From an uncultured Clostridia bacterium (GTDB lineage Bacteria; Bacillota; Clostridia; Christensenellales; Borkfalkiaceae), in the NCBI GenBank assembly GCA_947631195.1, contig CANRKK010000004.1, positions 1 through 64,000 of the forward strand: 64,000 nucleotides of DNA. Reading direction: 5' to 3'. Under the pieces are notes generated by a model that was not told the DNA's origin, ran no database searches, and saw nothing but the letters and a program-made list of their open reading frames with translations. The translations under genes and the position numbers were made by a program. Each line of letters opens with the position of its first letter. Position 1 is the stretch's first letter. Shown piece after piece: positions 43,372 to 51,781 of this stretch.

Positions 43372-43502
43372 GTCCGTAAAAGTATAGTTTTACGGACAGA
43401 CTGTAAAAAGTCGAATTTTTATATTTTTACGTCTAAAATTATATCATATTGCCTCCCGAATACGCAAGTTTTTGAAGTACGAAAATGTATACTTTTACGG
43501 AC
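43372..43502. repeat. TTTTACGGAC inverted and direct repeats upstream of surface operon
   Basis: GTCCGTAAAA (43372-43381) and TTTTACGGAC (43388-43397) form a perfect 10-bp palindrome around GTATAG. The 16-mer GTATAC-TTTTACGGAC recurs at 43487-43502 with one mismatch to 43382-43397, 105 bases away and directly before the GGAGG of the next gene. AT-rich DNA lies between. Likely operator or recombination sites; no clear -35/-10 was picked out here. Confidence 0.75.
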
Positions 43503-43514
43503 TGTGGAGGAAGT

Positions 43515-44132
43515 ATGAAAATACGGCACAAAACAGTGCTTGCAATAGTTGCGGTTTGCTCATGCATATGTATGTTTTGCATAGGTTTTGCAAACTGGAG
43601 CATGGGCACGCCGAGTTCCACGGTAACGGGCACGATTTCGGCAGAGGACGTAAAAAACTACATAGAATTTGTATCGGTCAGCGGCCTTGAATATGCCCCC
43701 GACGGCTTTATTGACAGCAACGGTGATACTTCTTATGCAGCTACGCTTATCGTTACATACAGATTTTATCGAGGACGTATTTATCAAGCATTAACTAATC
43801 CAACGGCAACTGTTTCGATTACATTGCAATATGCGGATACATCGGAACAGGTTAAGGATAATATTTTTGCAGAAGGCACCAATTTTGTTAAGGCAGAAGT
43901 TGCGTCCGGTACCGCGCTTAATCCGAATTCTACAGTTAATGGCACGGCTTGCATACTAACTTTTTCTCTTAACTTAGCCGCTGCCTCCGAAGAGAGTTAT
44001 ACTGAAATTACAGCAACATTCAATTTTAATTTAGGCGAAGAAACCAACTATCAAAAGTACATATACGGCGACGGCGGGAAAAAATTCCCCGGGTTTAAGA
44101 TAATGGCTTCAATAACGGGGGTTGACGGATGA
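43515..44132 (+). CDS. SipW/TasA-like small secreted protein
   Basis: A 205-residue protein that starts at 43515 after GGAGG. A long hydrophobic signal (7-27) ends in GFANWSMGTPSS, similar to the SipW-type signal of TasA-like matrix proteins where a G-x-A-x-F/W motif follows the hydrophobic core. The mature part is beta-rich (VTGTISAEDV start; repeated Thr/Ala strands) as expected for a TasA-type fold. Its stop overlaps the next gene (ATGA). No SipW peptidase gene is in the window. The subunit of a surface fibre or a partner of the large protein is inferred. Confidence 0.65.
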   Translation: MKIRHKTVLAIVAVCSCICMFCIGFANWSMGTPSSTVTGTISAEDVKNYIEFVSVSGLEYAPDGFIDSNGDTSYAATLIVTYRFYRGRIYQALTNPTATVSITLQYADTSEQVKDNIFAEGTNFVKAEVASGTALNPNSTVNGTACILTFSLNLAAASEESYTEITATFNFNLGEETNYQKYIYGDGGKKFPGFKIMASITGVDG

Positions 44133-47100
44133 GAACTTCCAAATTCACCCTTATAATGCTTACGGCGTTGTTTATAATTTTGATGGTGTGCGTGGGGTTG
44201 GCGGCCTGGGTTATTAAAACCACATGGCAGCCTTACGACCCTGATTTTGGTGAACCCGTATATATAAGCCGCATTGTTGAGGCAAATTATAATGAAAGTG
44301 GTATAAATTTAGGTAGTTCTGATACATATAAGGCCGCCGACGGTAGCTATCAATTCAAATTTTACAGAAAAAACGGTGACGAAGTAATAGATGGAGAAGA
44401 AAAAGTTATCGAACCGACCGTTACGGTTACCACGCCGAACGTAAACGATAAATCTTTAGAAGGCAACTTAAAAGATGGCGGCACTTACAATATAAGCGGC
44501 GTCAGCGTCAGTATAAAATCAAAGTATCGTATCGTAGGCACCGTTGCAAATCCGAATGTGCCCGAATCCTTTGAATTGTTAACAAAGTCCAACTATATCT
44601 ATCAGGGCAGTACAACCGATAGCACAACAACATATACTTTTACAAATTTAATTTTTAAGTATAAGACGGTGCAAGTTGGTGATGATTGGTACACCATAGA
44701 GGACGCGCTGAATAATGCAATAAGCGGTCAAACAGCAACTGTAAAAGTAAATACGTCGTTTGCGGGGGCAGACAAAAACATTGATATCGGCCCTAAGATA
44801 CCTAATCAAACCAACAAAAAAATCAGCGTGGCCGAACTGGCCGGTTATAGCGGTAACAACAACTACTACACCGTAAAAAGCGGTGTAACTTTGTTGGTAC
44901 CGTATAACGGAACCGATAATGGAAGTGGTTCAGATGGAAACCAGCTTTCTTATACCACCAGCACATCAGCAACTGCGCAAACTGGCTACGTTACACTTTT
45001 TGTTTCGAATAATTTAACAGTAAATGGCATCTTGAAAGTAAATGCGCTTGTCAATATTGGTAGTACTGATGCACATTCATCATCCGTTCATGGAGCTGAT
45101 TATGGGCAGCTTGATATTGCCAAAAATGCAGAAGTTGCTTTTAAAAATGCGGCACAATTTTGGTGTATTGGTTTTGCGAGCGGAGAAGGAAATATTACTA
45201 TAGAATCCGGTGCAACGGTGTACGAGCTATTGAATTTAACAGGGTGGCGTGGTGGAAGCATTTCATTAAAAATGGCAACTAGGCTTACACCTTTTCCATT
45301 TAATCAATATTCGGTAACAGGGATTGAGGCGCGCACAAAATTTGAATACGGGTCGCACTATAAAATTTTTGCCAGCATGACCCTTAGTAGTCGCAAATAT
45401 GAGAATGAAGTATTATTCTTGTCAAATGATACCAGTGCTTTTTTACAGTTAAAAGAATCAAGTTCAATAGTTAAATGGATAGATACTACACGGGAGAAAG
45501 GCAGAATACATTTTGAAATATATGGTAAAATAAGTTTTAACAATTTAAGTGTAGAAATTACAGGCACGCAGGCTTCCACGAATGGTCGCCAAGTGCCCAT
45601 CCCAGGGAATTTTGCAATTGAACTAAAAAAAGATTCGGATGTAACTATTTCAGATAATGTCTCATTGAAACTTTTGCCAGGGGCTCAATTACATATAGCT
45701 CCAAAAGCAAAATTGACGTTGCAAAATGGTGCTAGTGCATATTCCTATGGCGGAAAAAAAGTTGATTATACCGAAGGCAAAAAACAGTGGGATGATGGAA
45801 CCGGAAAACCGTATCCAAGCGGTAATCAAAAAGATGCATATCGTTTCGATGCTGGAGATTTAAATTTTTATAATGCTACAACGCCGGCAAAAATTATTGT
45901 CGGGGGGCAAGTAGATGTTCAGGCGGGTACAATTTTTGAAGGTGATGTTTATGGTGAAGAGAGTGAGGAAGGAAACGGAACGCTAAACATCAAAGGCACA
46001 GTTTCAGGACAACAAATTTCAGAATACATGTCAGACGGTACTCTTTCAGTTAATACTTATAAATCTACTATTACAAGTTGCGGTATAAATGCAGATGATA
46101 CTTATTTTGAGCTAAATACTAACACTATCTATACCTATCAAAACGGCAAGTGGTCTGTTTCTACCAAAACCATAAAATATACGGTAATTTATGATTATAA
46201 TGACGGGATTACAGAACACAGAAGAGAAGAAGTAACGGTTCATGTTCCCGAAACATCGACTGAGGTAACAATATCGCAAGTGGATACACCGAATCCCGTG
46301 CGCGATTTCTACACCTTTGAAGGCTGGTATACTGAGGCTGCCTGCGAAAACTTGTTGTCGGAAAATCCTTTAAGCGTAAAAGACGGTGATGAAATTACAG
46401 TTTACGCTAAATGGTCTCCTATACAATATACCGTCAAGTATGTAATATCGGGAGCGGACGGCGCAACTAATACCAATCCCGCAACGTGGACTGTAAAGGG
46501 CGGAACAATCACGCTTGCCGCCGCAACGCACGGCAACGAAGCTTTGGAGTTCAAGGGCTGGTTCTCGGATTCCCAATACAGAAACTCTATAACCGAGATT
46601 TCAGAAGCAAACGCCAAAGATTTAATTACAGGCGACGGCGAGATAACGATATACGGTTACTTTGAGGACGCCGCGAAGGAATATGATTATGAGTTTAGTT
46701 TGGATAGCGGTACGACAGGATACACAGGTCTTACAACTCCCAACTCCGGTACAATAAAATTAGGCGAAACGCTTGGCGACAAATTCCCGACCAATAATGA
46801 TGAGTTCACTAAATATGATTATGATGTGGATAGGCAATATTATTTTGACGGTTGGACGGCCAACGGTAACCCTATTGCAGCCGATACTGTAATTGACAGC
46901 ACATATTTAACAGACGGCACGCTTGTAATCAAGGCTAACTGGAAGGTAAAGGTGAAGTTGACAGTAACGGTAAGCGCATCGGGGAAAGAAGGTGGTTTCT
47001 TGGGCATTGGAGCTCAAAAAACAACTGCACAATGTACAGTGTTTGTCGATAATAAAGCCGTGAAAGAGGATTTAACAGTAACTAGTGAGGAAAACGATAC

Positions 47101-47311
47101 CGTGTTTAGTAAGACTTATGTATGTTATCTCAAGCCTGGGCAGGAATTTACCGTACAAGTTGCATCGTCTACAAGTTGGGGTCGGACTACTTGGTATGGT
47201 AAAATAACTAGCGGTGGTGGTTTTGATGTAGGAAACAGTGGGTACACCGCAACAGGTCAGGCAACGGAAGAACAAACAGAAATTAACATTACCGTGTTGA
47301 ACAAAGCTTAA
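44129..47311 (+). CDS. Large adhesin-like surface protein with InlB-type repeats
   Basis: A 1060-residue protein with an N-terminal signal/anchor (7-27, ending GLAAW like its neighbour), a long beta-rich central part (about 180-640) with passenger-type strands, and three C-terminal InlB B-repeat/Listeria-Bacteroides-like modules marked by FEGWYTEAA (near 730), FKGWFSDSQ (near 808) and FDGWTANG (near 906). A last beta domain ends the protein, with no LPxTG motif or C-terminal span. The DNA is visibly richer in A/T than its surroundings and uses AAT, TAT and ACA codons freely, suggesting transfer or rapid evolution. Translation is coupled to the TasA-like gene. An adhesin role is inferred. Confidence 0.75.
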   Translation: MRTSKFTLIMLTALFIILMVCVGLAAWVIKTTWQPYDPDFGEPVYISRIVEANYNESGINLGSSDTYKAADGSYQFKFYRKNGDEVIDGEEKVIEPTVTVTTPNVNDKSLEGNLKDGGTYNISGVSVSIKSKYRIVGTVANPNVPESFELLTKSNYIYQGSTTDSTTTYTFTNLIFKYKTVQVGDDWYTIEDALNNAISGQTATVKVNTSFAGADKNIDIGPKIPNQTNKKISVAELAGYSGNNNYYTVKSGVTLLVPYNGTDNGSGSDGNQLSYTTSTSATAQTGYVTLFVSNNLTVNGILKVNALVNIGSTDAHSSSVHGADYGQLDIAKNAEVAFKNAAQFWCIGFASGEGNITIESGATVYELLNLTGWRGGSISLKMATRLTPFPFNQYSVTGIEARTKFEYGSHYKIFASMTLSSRKYENEVLFLSNDTSAFLQLKESSSIVKWIDTTREKGRIHFEIYGKISFNNLSVEITGTQASTNGRQVPIPGNFAIELKKDSDVTISDNVSLKLLPGAQLHIAPKAKLTLQNGASAYSYGGKKVDYTEGKKQWDDGTGKPYPSGNQKDAYRFDAGDLNFYNATTPAKIIVGGQVDVQAGTIFEGDVYGEESEEGNGTLNIKGTVSGQQISEYMSDGTLSVNTYKSTITSCGINADDTYFELNTNTIYTYQNGKWSVSTKTIKYTVIYDYNDGITEHRREEVTVHVPETSTEVTISQVDTPNPVRDFYTFEGWYTEAACENLLSENPLSVKDGDEITVYAKWSPIQYTVKYVISGADGATNTNPATWTVKGGTITLAAATHGNEALEFKGWFSDSQYRNSITEISEANAKDLITGDGEITIYGYFEDAAKEYDYEFSLDSGTTGYTGLTTPNSGTIKLGETLGDKFPTNNDEFTKYDYDVDRQYYFDGWTANGNPIAADTVIDSTYLTDGTLVIKANWKVKVKLTVTVSASGKEGGFLGIGAQKTTAQCTVFVDNKAVKEDLTVTSEENDTVFSKTYVCYLKPGQEFTVQVASSTSWGRTTWYGKITSGGGFDVGNSGYTATGQATEEQTEINITVLNKA

Positions 47312-47350
47312 CCAAATCTTTTGTTGACTTATCCCAACCAAACACAAAAC

Positions 47351-47388
47351 AGCGCGCGGCCGTTCGGCCGCGCGCTACATTTTATAAC
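47351..47388 (+). terminator. Terminator hairpin after the surface operon
   Basis: AGCGCGCGGCCG/CGGCCGCGCGCT with a two-base gap, a 12-bp GC-only core, followed by ACATTTTATAA. A near-identical hairpin lies at 47591-47616. Confidence 0.75.
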
Positions 47389-47402
47389 GGAGAAAGTTAA
47401 GC

Positions 47403-47563
47403 CGTGTCATTTCGAGTCGAAGGGAGACGCGCTTGCGCGCGACCGAGCGAGAGAATCCCACGGTGGCTGCTCTTGGCTGTTTGAAACGCCGCCTTAACCG
47501 ACCTCGACCTGCCCACGAGGGGATTACCTCGCTTACCGCTTCGCTCACGCGCGGAATGACACG
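47403..47563. mobile_element. MITE-like element, 161 bases
   Basis: Begins CGTGTCATTTCG and ends CGGAATGACACG, a 12-base terminal inverted repeat with one mismatch. Inside are the hairpin CGCGC-TTG-CGCG, then GAGCGAGAGAATCCCAC and, near the right end, CCTCGCTTACCGCTTCGCTC. It has no reading frame of its own. The left half is homologous to 181-270. No convincing target duplication was seen. Twin hairpins at 47351 and 47591 flank it. Confidence 0.7.
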
Positions 47564-47590
47564 TTTCATCAAGCGCAGCACATATTTAAA

Positions 47591-47620
47591 AGCGCGCGGC
47601 CGAATGGCCGCGCGCTACGT
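47591..47620. terminator. Second copy of the GC hairpin
   Basis: AGCGCGCGGCC/GGCCGCGCGCT, loop GAAT, followed by ACGTTTTTAC on the plus strand and TTTTAAATATG on the minus strand. It probably ends the minus-strand gene that stops at 47623. Confidence 0.75.
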
Positions 47621-47622
47621 TT

Positions 47623-48057
47623 TTACAAAAATTTTCTTATTTCTTTCAGTTGTCTGTCCTGCAATTCAATAAGCCGCTTGGCAAAATCCTTTGCGCGCCC
47701 GTCCGCGCCGCCGTATTGGTTAAGGTACTTATTCAAAGATTTTATCCCCATATTGCAGCCGTCGGTAATAAGGTCGGCAATTGTTTGGTCGGTGTCGTTC
47801 ATGGCCATAGTAAAGTCCGTTTTCAGTTTGGCCATGCCCTTTGCCATTGGGTTCGGGTCCTTGCCTTCGTCGTGATAGGAGTGCAAAACCCCCTGTATTT
47901 CATTCTGCAGTTGTGCGTATTCCCGCTGATAATCGTCAAGCATTTTGCCGAATTCCGCGCTCTTTACATGGTCTTTAACTTCGTCTATTGCCGAAATTCC
48001 CATCCGGATTCCCGCGTCACATTCGCGCAAAAGCTCTATCGTGTCGTGTTCAATCAT
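47623..48057 (-). CDS. Helical, ferritin-like hypothetical protein
   Basis: A 144-residue all-helical soluble protein of a clostridial family that I recognise only as hypothetical. The pattern (IEHDTIELLRECDAGIRMG, DYQREYAQLQNEI, PNPMAKGMAKLKTDF, NLQ-type helices, LITDGCNMGIKSLNKYL) suggests a four-helix bundle akin to ferritin-like or DUF2383 proteins, though the usual E-x-x-H metal pairs are incomplete. CGGAGGG precedes the ATG. It may be the second gene after the LysR regulator or independent. Confidence 0.75.
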   Translation of the reverse strand: MIEHDTIELLRECDAGIRMGISAIDEVKDHVKSAEFGKMLDDYQREYAQLQNEIQGVLHSYHDEGKDPNPMAKGMAKLKTDFTMAMNDTDQTIADLITDGCNMGIKSLNKYLNQYGGADGRAKDFAKRLIELQDRQLKEIRKFL

Positions 48058-48090
48058 AATTCCCTCCGTACAAAGAGTATATGGAATTAT

Positions 48091-49029
48091 TTATTTTTTA
48101 TCAAAGCTCGCGGCGGCGGTTATAATAAACTGGGTCAATGCCTTGCTTGCGTATTTGTTTTTCTTTTTGGCGATGGCAAGCGTTCTCTTTGCGTGCGGCG
48201 ATGAAATGCGGAAGTAAACGGCGTTTTTCAGCGGCGCGGCGTCTATCAGCGTGTCGGGCACAAACGCCATTCCCAGCCCCTTGCAGGAGAGTGTGTAGGA
48301 GGTCATAAGCTGGTCGAGCATCAGTGCAACGTTGGGACGGATTGCGCTTTCGGCAAACATTTTCACGGCCCGCTCATTCATGTCGTTGCCCTTTTTCAAA
48401 AGTATGAACGGCTCCCCGCCGAGCGCGGAAATTTCTATCGACGGAGCCCTGTTTTCCCTGCCGTGCCTTATGTCGCCGTCCGTCAGCGCATAATTTGCAT
48501 ATTTTTGCGCCTGCGGCGAATCCTTTGCCGCCGAAAGATAAATTTTTTCTTCGCGTAAGGGGGTTATATCGAACAGCGCGCCGTCGAAATCATAGTCTAT
48601 AACCGCGTCGACCCCGCCCGAAAGAGCCAGCCTTTTCAGCTCTTCCGAGTTGGACTCCACAAGATTTAACGCTATCCCGGGGAATCGCGCCGAGTAATTT
48701 TTAACTATCTCGGGTATCACGCAAGAAGACACAAAGTTGGTGCCGCCCGCCGTAACTTCGCCCGTTCTCAGCCCGTTTATGTCGTCTATGCGCTCTTTCA
48801 GCCCCGTCATAACGGCGTAGATCTGTTCGGCAGCCTCTATGTATATCCGCCCGGCCTCGGTAAGCGATATCGGGGAAGTGCTCCTGTCAAAAATCTCCGC
48901 ACCCAATTCGCTTTCGACTTTTTTAACCGAGGCCGAAAGCGCAGGCTGCGACACGAACAGTTTTTGCGCCGCCTTAGTAAAACTCTTTTCCTTATATATT
49001 TCATAAATATAGTCCATCGCCGAATACAT
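48091..49029 (-). CDS. LysR-family transcriptional regulator
   Basis: A 312-residue LysR regulator with the N-terminal winged helix-turn-helix (FTKAAQKLFVSQPALSASVK, about residues 18-37) and a periplasmic-binding-like effector domain. The start at 49029 is chosen because GAGGTG lies 7 bases upstream; the ATG at 49041 includes this site. It diverges from aspA across a short region whose promoters form one palindrome, so it very likely controls aspA and itself. The effector is unknown, perhaps aspartate or a related C4 compound. Confidence 0.9.
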   Translation of the reverse strand: MYSAMDYIYEIYKEKSFTKAAQKLFVSQPALSASVKKVESELGAEIFDRSTSPISLTEAGRIYIEAAEQIYAVMTGLKERIDDINGLRTGEVTAGGTNFVSSCVIPEIVKNYSARFPGIALNLVESNSEELKRLALSGGVDAVIDYDFDGALFDITPLREEKIYLSAAKDSPQAQKYANYALTDGDIRHGRENRAPSIEISALGGEPFILLKKGNDMNERAVKMFAESAIRPNVALMLDQLMTSYTLSCKGLGMAFVPDTLIDAAPLKNAVYFRISSPHAKRTLAIAKKKNKYASKALTQFIITAAASFDKK

Positions 49030-49077
49030 ACCGCACCTCATAAATTAAATTTATAACATTTATCTTGTAATATATAT

Positions 49078-49109
49078 TTGATTATAACATAGCGCGGGTA
49101 TATAATCAA
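49078..49109. promoter_or_regulatory. Palindromic overlapping divergent promoters (lysR/aspA)
   Basis: TTGATTATA (49078-49086), 14 bases, TATAATCAA (49101-49109) form a perfect inverted repeat. Read on the plus strand it gives TTGATT-N17-TATAAT for aspA; read on the minus strand the same bases give TTGATT-N17-TATAAT for the LysR gene. Each -35 overlaps the other promoter's -10, so the polymerases exclude one another. Confidence 0.88.
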
Positions 49110-49127
49110 GACGGTAAGGAGAAAAAC

Positions 49128-50540
49128 ATGAAAAAAGAATTCAGGTGTGAAAAGGACTCCGTCGGCCAGATGTTTGTCGACGACGAGGCGTACTACGGCA
49201 TCCAGACTTTAAGGGCAAAGGAAAATTTTGGTATAACGGGCACAAAACATTGCTTTGCGTTCGTAAAAAACATAGTGCTCATCAAAAAGGCGGCGGCGAA
49301 AGTAAATCTCGAATACGGAATTTTGGAAAGGGATAAGGCCGAGGCGATTATCGCGGCCTGCGACGAGATTTTGCGCGGCAAGCACAAAAAGGACTTTATC
49401 GTCGACGCCGTGCAGGGCGGGGCGGGCACGTCCGCAAACATGAACGTAAACGAGGTTATCGCCAACATTGCCATCGAACGGCTCGGCGGCAAGAGGGGGG
49501 ACTACGCAAAGATAAGCCCCAACGACCATGTAAATATGGAGCAGTCGACCAACGACGTAATCCCGACTGCGGGGAAGCTCACCGTTTTGTCCTTGGTTGC
49601 CGAGCTTATTCCCGAACTGAAGCGGCTTGAAAGCGCGCTTAAAGACAAATCGCGGGAGTTTGACGGCATACTCAAAATGGGCAGAACGCAGCTTCAGGAC
49701 GCGGTGCCCATGCGTTTGGGGCAGGCCTTCCGCGCGTTTGCCACGGCGATCGGCAGGTCTACCGCCCGCATAGAAAAATCGTTGGACGAGATGCGCGTCA
49801 TAAATCTCGGGGCCACGGCGATAGGCACCGCAATCAACGCGAAGGAGGCGTATTTCAGCCACATAACGGAGGAATTGTCCTTGCTTACGGGCGAAAATTT
49901 GAGCCGCGCGGAAGATCTCTTCGACGGCACGCAGAACGTCGACGGGTTTGTTGCGGTGTCGGGCGCGTTAAAGGCGCTTGCCGTAAATCTTTCAAAAATG
50001 TGCAACGATTTAAGGCTTATGTCAAGCGGTCCGAGGACGGGTTTGGGCGAGATAATACTGCCTGCGCGCCAGAACGGATCCTCCATTATGCCGGGGAAAA
50101 TCAATCCCGTGATTCCCGAAGTGGTAAATCAGGTCGCCTTCCTCGTGATAGGCCACGACGTGACCATAACGATGGCCGCGGAGGCGGGCCAGCTTGAACT
50201 CAACGCTTTCGAGCCTGTTATTTTTTATCAGTTGTTCGAATCTGTCAACACGCTTACGGGCGCGGTAAAAACGCTCACCGATAATTGCGTGGTGGGCATC
50301 GAAGCCAACAGGGAGAGGTGCGCCGAATGGGTCAACAGAAGCGTGGGCATAGTCACGGCGCTCAATCCCTATATAGGTTATTTAAAGGCCGCCGAAATTG
50401 CAAAGGAGTCCTTAAAAACGGGTGAACCGATAAAGTCAATCGTTTTGAGGGAAGGGCTGATGGACGAGCAAAAACTTAACGAAGTGCTCGACCCGCTCGT
50501 ATTGACCGAGCCCTGCGGCGGCAACCGCCACCAAAACTAA
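49128..50540 (+). CDS. aspA: Aspartate ammonia-lyase
   Basis: Splits aspartate into fumarate and ammonia. The 470-residue protein shows the superfamily signature GSSIMPGKINPVIPE (about 318-332), the catalytic-loop, and QSTNDVIPT. The N-terminal YGIQTLRAKENFGITG is nearer aspartase than fumarase C (which reads YGAQTQRS). AAGGAG stands before the ATG. It is divergent from a LysR regulator and monocistronic, with a terminator at 50559. Confidence 0.9.
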   Translation: MKKEFRCEKDSVGQMFVDDEAYYGIQTLRAKENFGITGTKHCFAFVKNIVLIKKAAAKVNLEYGILERDKAEAIIAACDEILRGKHKKDFIVDAVQGGAGTSANMNVNEVIANIAIERLGGKRGDYAKISPNDHVNMEQSTNDVIPTAGKLTVLSLVAELIPELKRLESALKDKSREFDGILKMGRTQLQDAVPMRLGQAFRAFATAIGRSTARIEKSLDEMRVINLGATAIGTAINAKEAYFSHITEELSLLTGENLSRAEDLFDGTQNVDGFVAVSGALKALAVNLSKMCNDLRLMSSGPRTGLGEIILPARQNGSSIMPGKINPVIPEVVNQVAFLVIGHDVTITMAAEAGQLELNAFEPVIFYQLFESVNTLTGAVKTLTDNCVVGIEANRERCAEWVNRSVGIVTALNPYIGYLKAAEIAKESLKTGEPIKSIVLREGLMDEQKLNEVLDPLVLTEPCGGNRHQN

Positions 50541-50558
50541 AAACTTACAAAAGGCCAT

Positions 50559-50600
50559 ATATGCGTTCCGAAAGTCACTGCGGGGCGCATATTTTTATTT
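50559..50600 (+). terminator. Terminator after aspA
   Basis: ATATGCG/CGCATAT outer stem extended by two G-U pairs and CCG/CGG, loop AAAGTCACTG, followed by TTTTATTTT. Confidence 0.8.
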
Positions 50601-50680
50601 TGCGGTTTGGTATAAAGTAAAATTTTATGTGTAAATTTATCGTGATTTGTTAAAACATATAAATTGGGGTGAATTTTCTG

Positions 50681-50709
50681 TTTACAATCCGTTTAATTTA
50701 CGGTATAAT
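50681..50709 (+). promoter_or_regulatory. Promoter of MBL-aro operon
   Basis: TTTACA (50681-50686), 17-base spacer, TATAAT (50704-50709). The leader of about 40 bases is AT-rich, and the ribosome site is weak. Confidence 0.8.
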
Positions 50710-50756
50710 TTATTTTGTATAATTATAATTATTTGTAAATATATAAGCGGCACATC

Positions 50757-51776
50757 ATGAAACGGAAGAAAAAGATGTACGCAAGAAAGGTCAAGCTGAT
50801 TGTCACGCTTTCTGTAGTGACTGCTGTGATGCTTGCGCTCATAATAACAAATTTTTTTATTCCCGTTATATATTTTACGGCATACGTTCACTTTAAAAAG
50901 GATGTAAATCCCGCGGGCATTATGCGCATACGCTATATCGACGTGGGCTTCGGCGACTGCACCCTGTGCGAATTGCCCGACGGCAAAACCATGCTTATCG
51001 ACGGCGGCGTAGGTACATATTCAAACGTGTATAAACTGCTCGATATCCTCAACGGGAGCGGGATAGACAGGATAGATTATCTTTTTTGCACTTCCGTGAA
51101 AAGCGAACACTGCGGCGCGCTTGCCGAAATCGCAAAGTACAAAGAAATAAAAACGGCTTATATCCCGCTTGTTACCAACGATAATCTCACCGACGAATAT
51201 GCCGCGTTCAAGTCGGAACTTACAAGGCGCGGAACGGAACTGCGCATTGCCGACTTCGGGGAGGGCAAGTACAGCGCGGAGTACGGATATTTCTTTATGG
51301 TCATGTCTCCGAGCGCAGCCGAGTTGCCCGAGTGCGAGTATAACGCCATGAACGAGATCCCGAACGAATATAACATAAACAGCGCTTCGGTTGTGCTGTG
51401 GCTGCAATACGCGGGGCGCGCGTTTATGTTTTTGAGCGACGCTTCGGCCTATGTGCAGTCGGGAATGGCAGGTCTCATACGTTTACAACAAAACAAATTT
51501 ATCGTGGACGGCAACAACGTCACGCTGTCACGGTGCACCGTGTTAAAGGCGCCCAACCATTGCGCCGAGGGCTACACCGATACTTATTTGTACGATATCG
51601 TACAGCCCGAAGCAGCCGTGTTGTCCGTGGGCAAAAACGCAAAATCCTGTCCCTCCAATACCGATATAGCCAACCTGCAGCTGTATGTGGGCAACAAGCT
51701 GTATCGCACTGATATCCACGGCACGGTCACGGCAACCGTGTCCTCAACAAACTACTCGATTTCAAAGGAGAAATAA
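50757..51776 (+). CDS. Membrane-anchored ComEC-like MBL-fold protein with degenerate metal site
   Basis: A 339-residue protein with one N-terminal membrane span (about 12-43) and an outside metallo-beta-lactamase fold like the C-terminal domain of ComEC: RIRYIDVGFGDCTLCELPDG, then LIDGG. Where the family has an HxHxDH motif it reads FCTSVKSEHCGAL, keeping only one His; the later GD aspartate is replaced (FLSDAS) and the HH pair reads APNHCAEG. Hydrolase activity is therefore doubtful. It is first in the aro operon, six bases before aroC. Its role is unknown. Confidence 0.75.
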   Translation: MKRKKKMYARKVKLIVTLSVVTAVMLALIITNFFIPVIYFTAYVHFKKDVNPAGIMRIRYIDVGFGDCTLCELPDGKTMLIDGGVGTYSNVYKLLDILNGSGIDRIDYLFCTSVKSEHCGALAEIAKYKEIKTAYIPLVTNDNLTDEYAAFKSELTRRGTELRIADFGEGKYSAEYGYFFMVMSPSAAELPECEYNAMNEIPNEYNINSASVVLWLQYAGRAFMFLSDASAYVQSGMAGLIRLQQNKFIVDGNNVTLSRCTVLKAPNHCAEGYTDTYLYDIVQPEAAVLSVGKNAKSCPSNTDIANLQLYVGNKLYRTDIHGTVTATVSSTNYSISKEK

Positions 51777-51781
51777 TAGAT

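Noticed and set aside
43372-43397. Intrinsic terminator
   Set aside because: The palindrome TTTTACGGAC/GTCCGTAAAA has no T-run after it and the same half-site recurs near the next start codon, which suits a binding or recombination site better.
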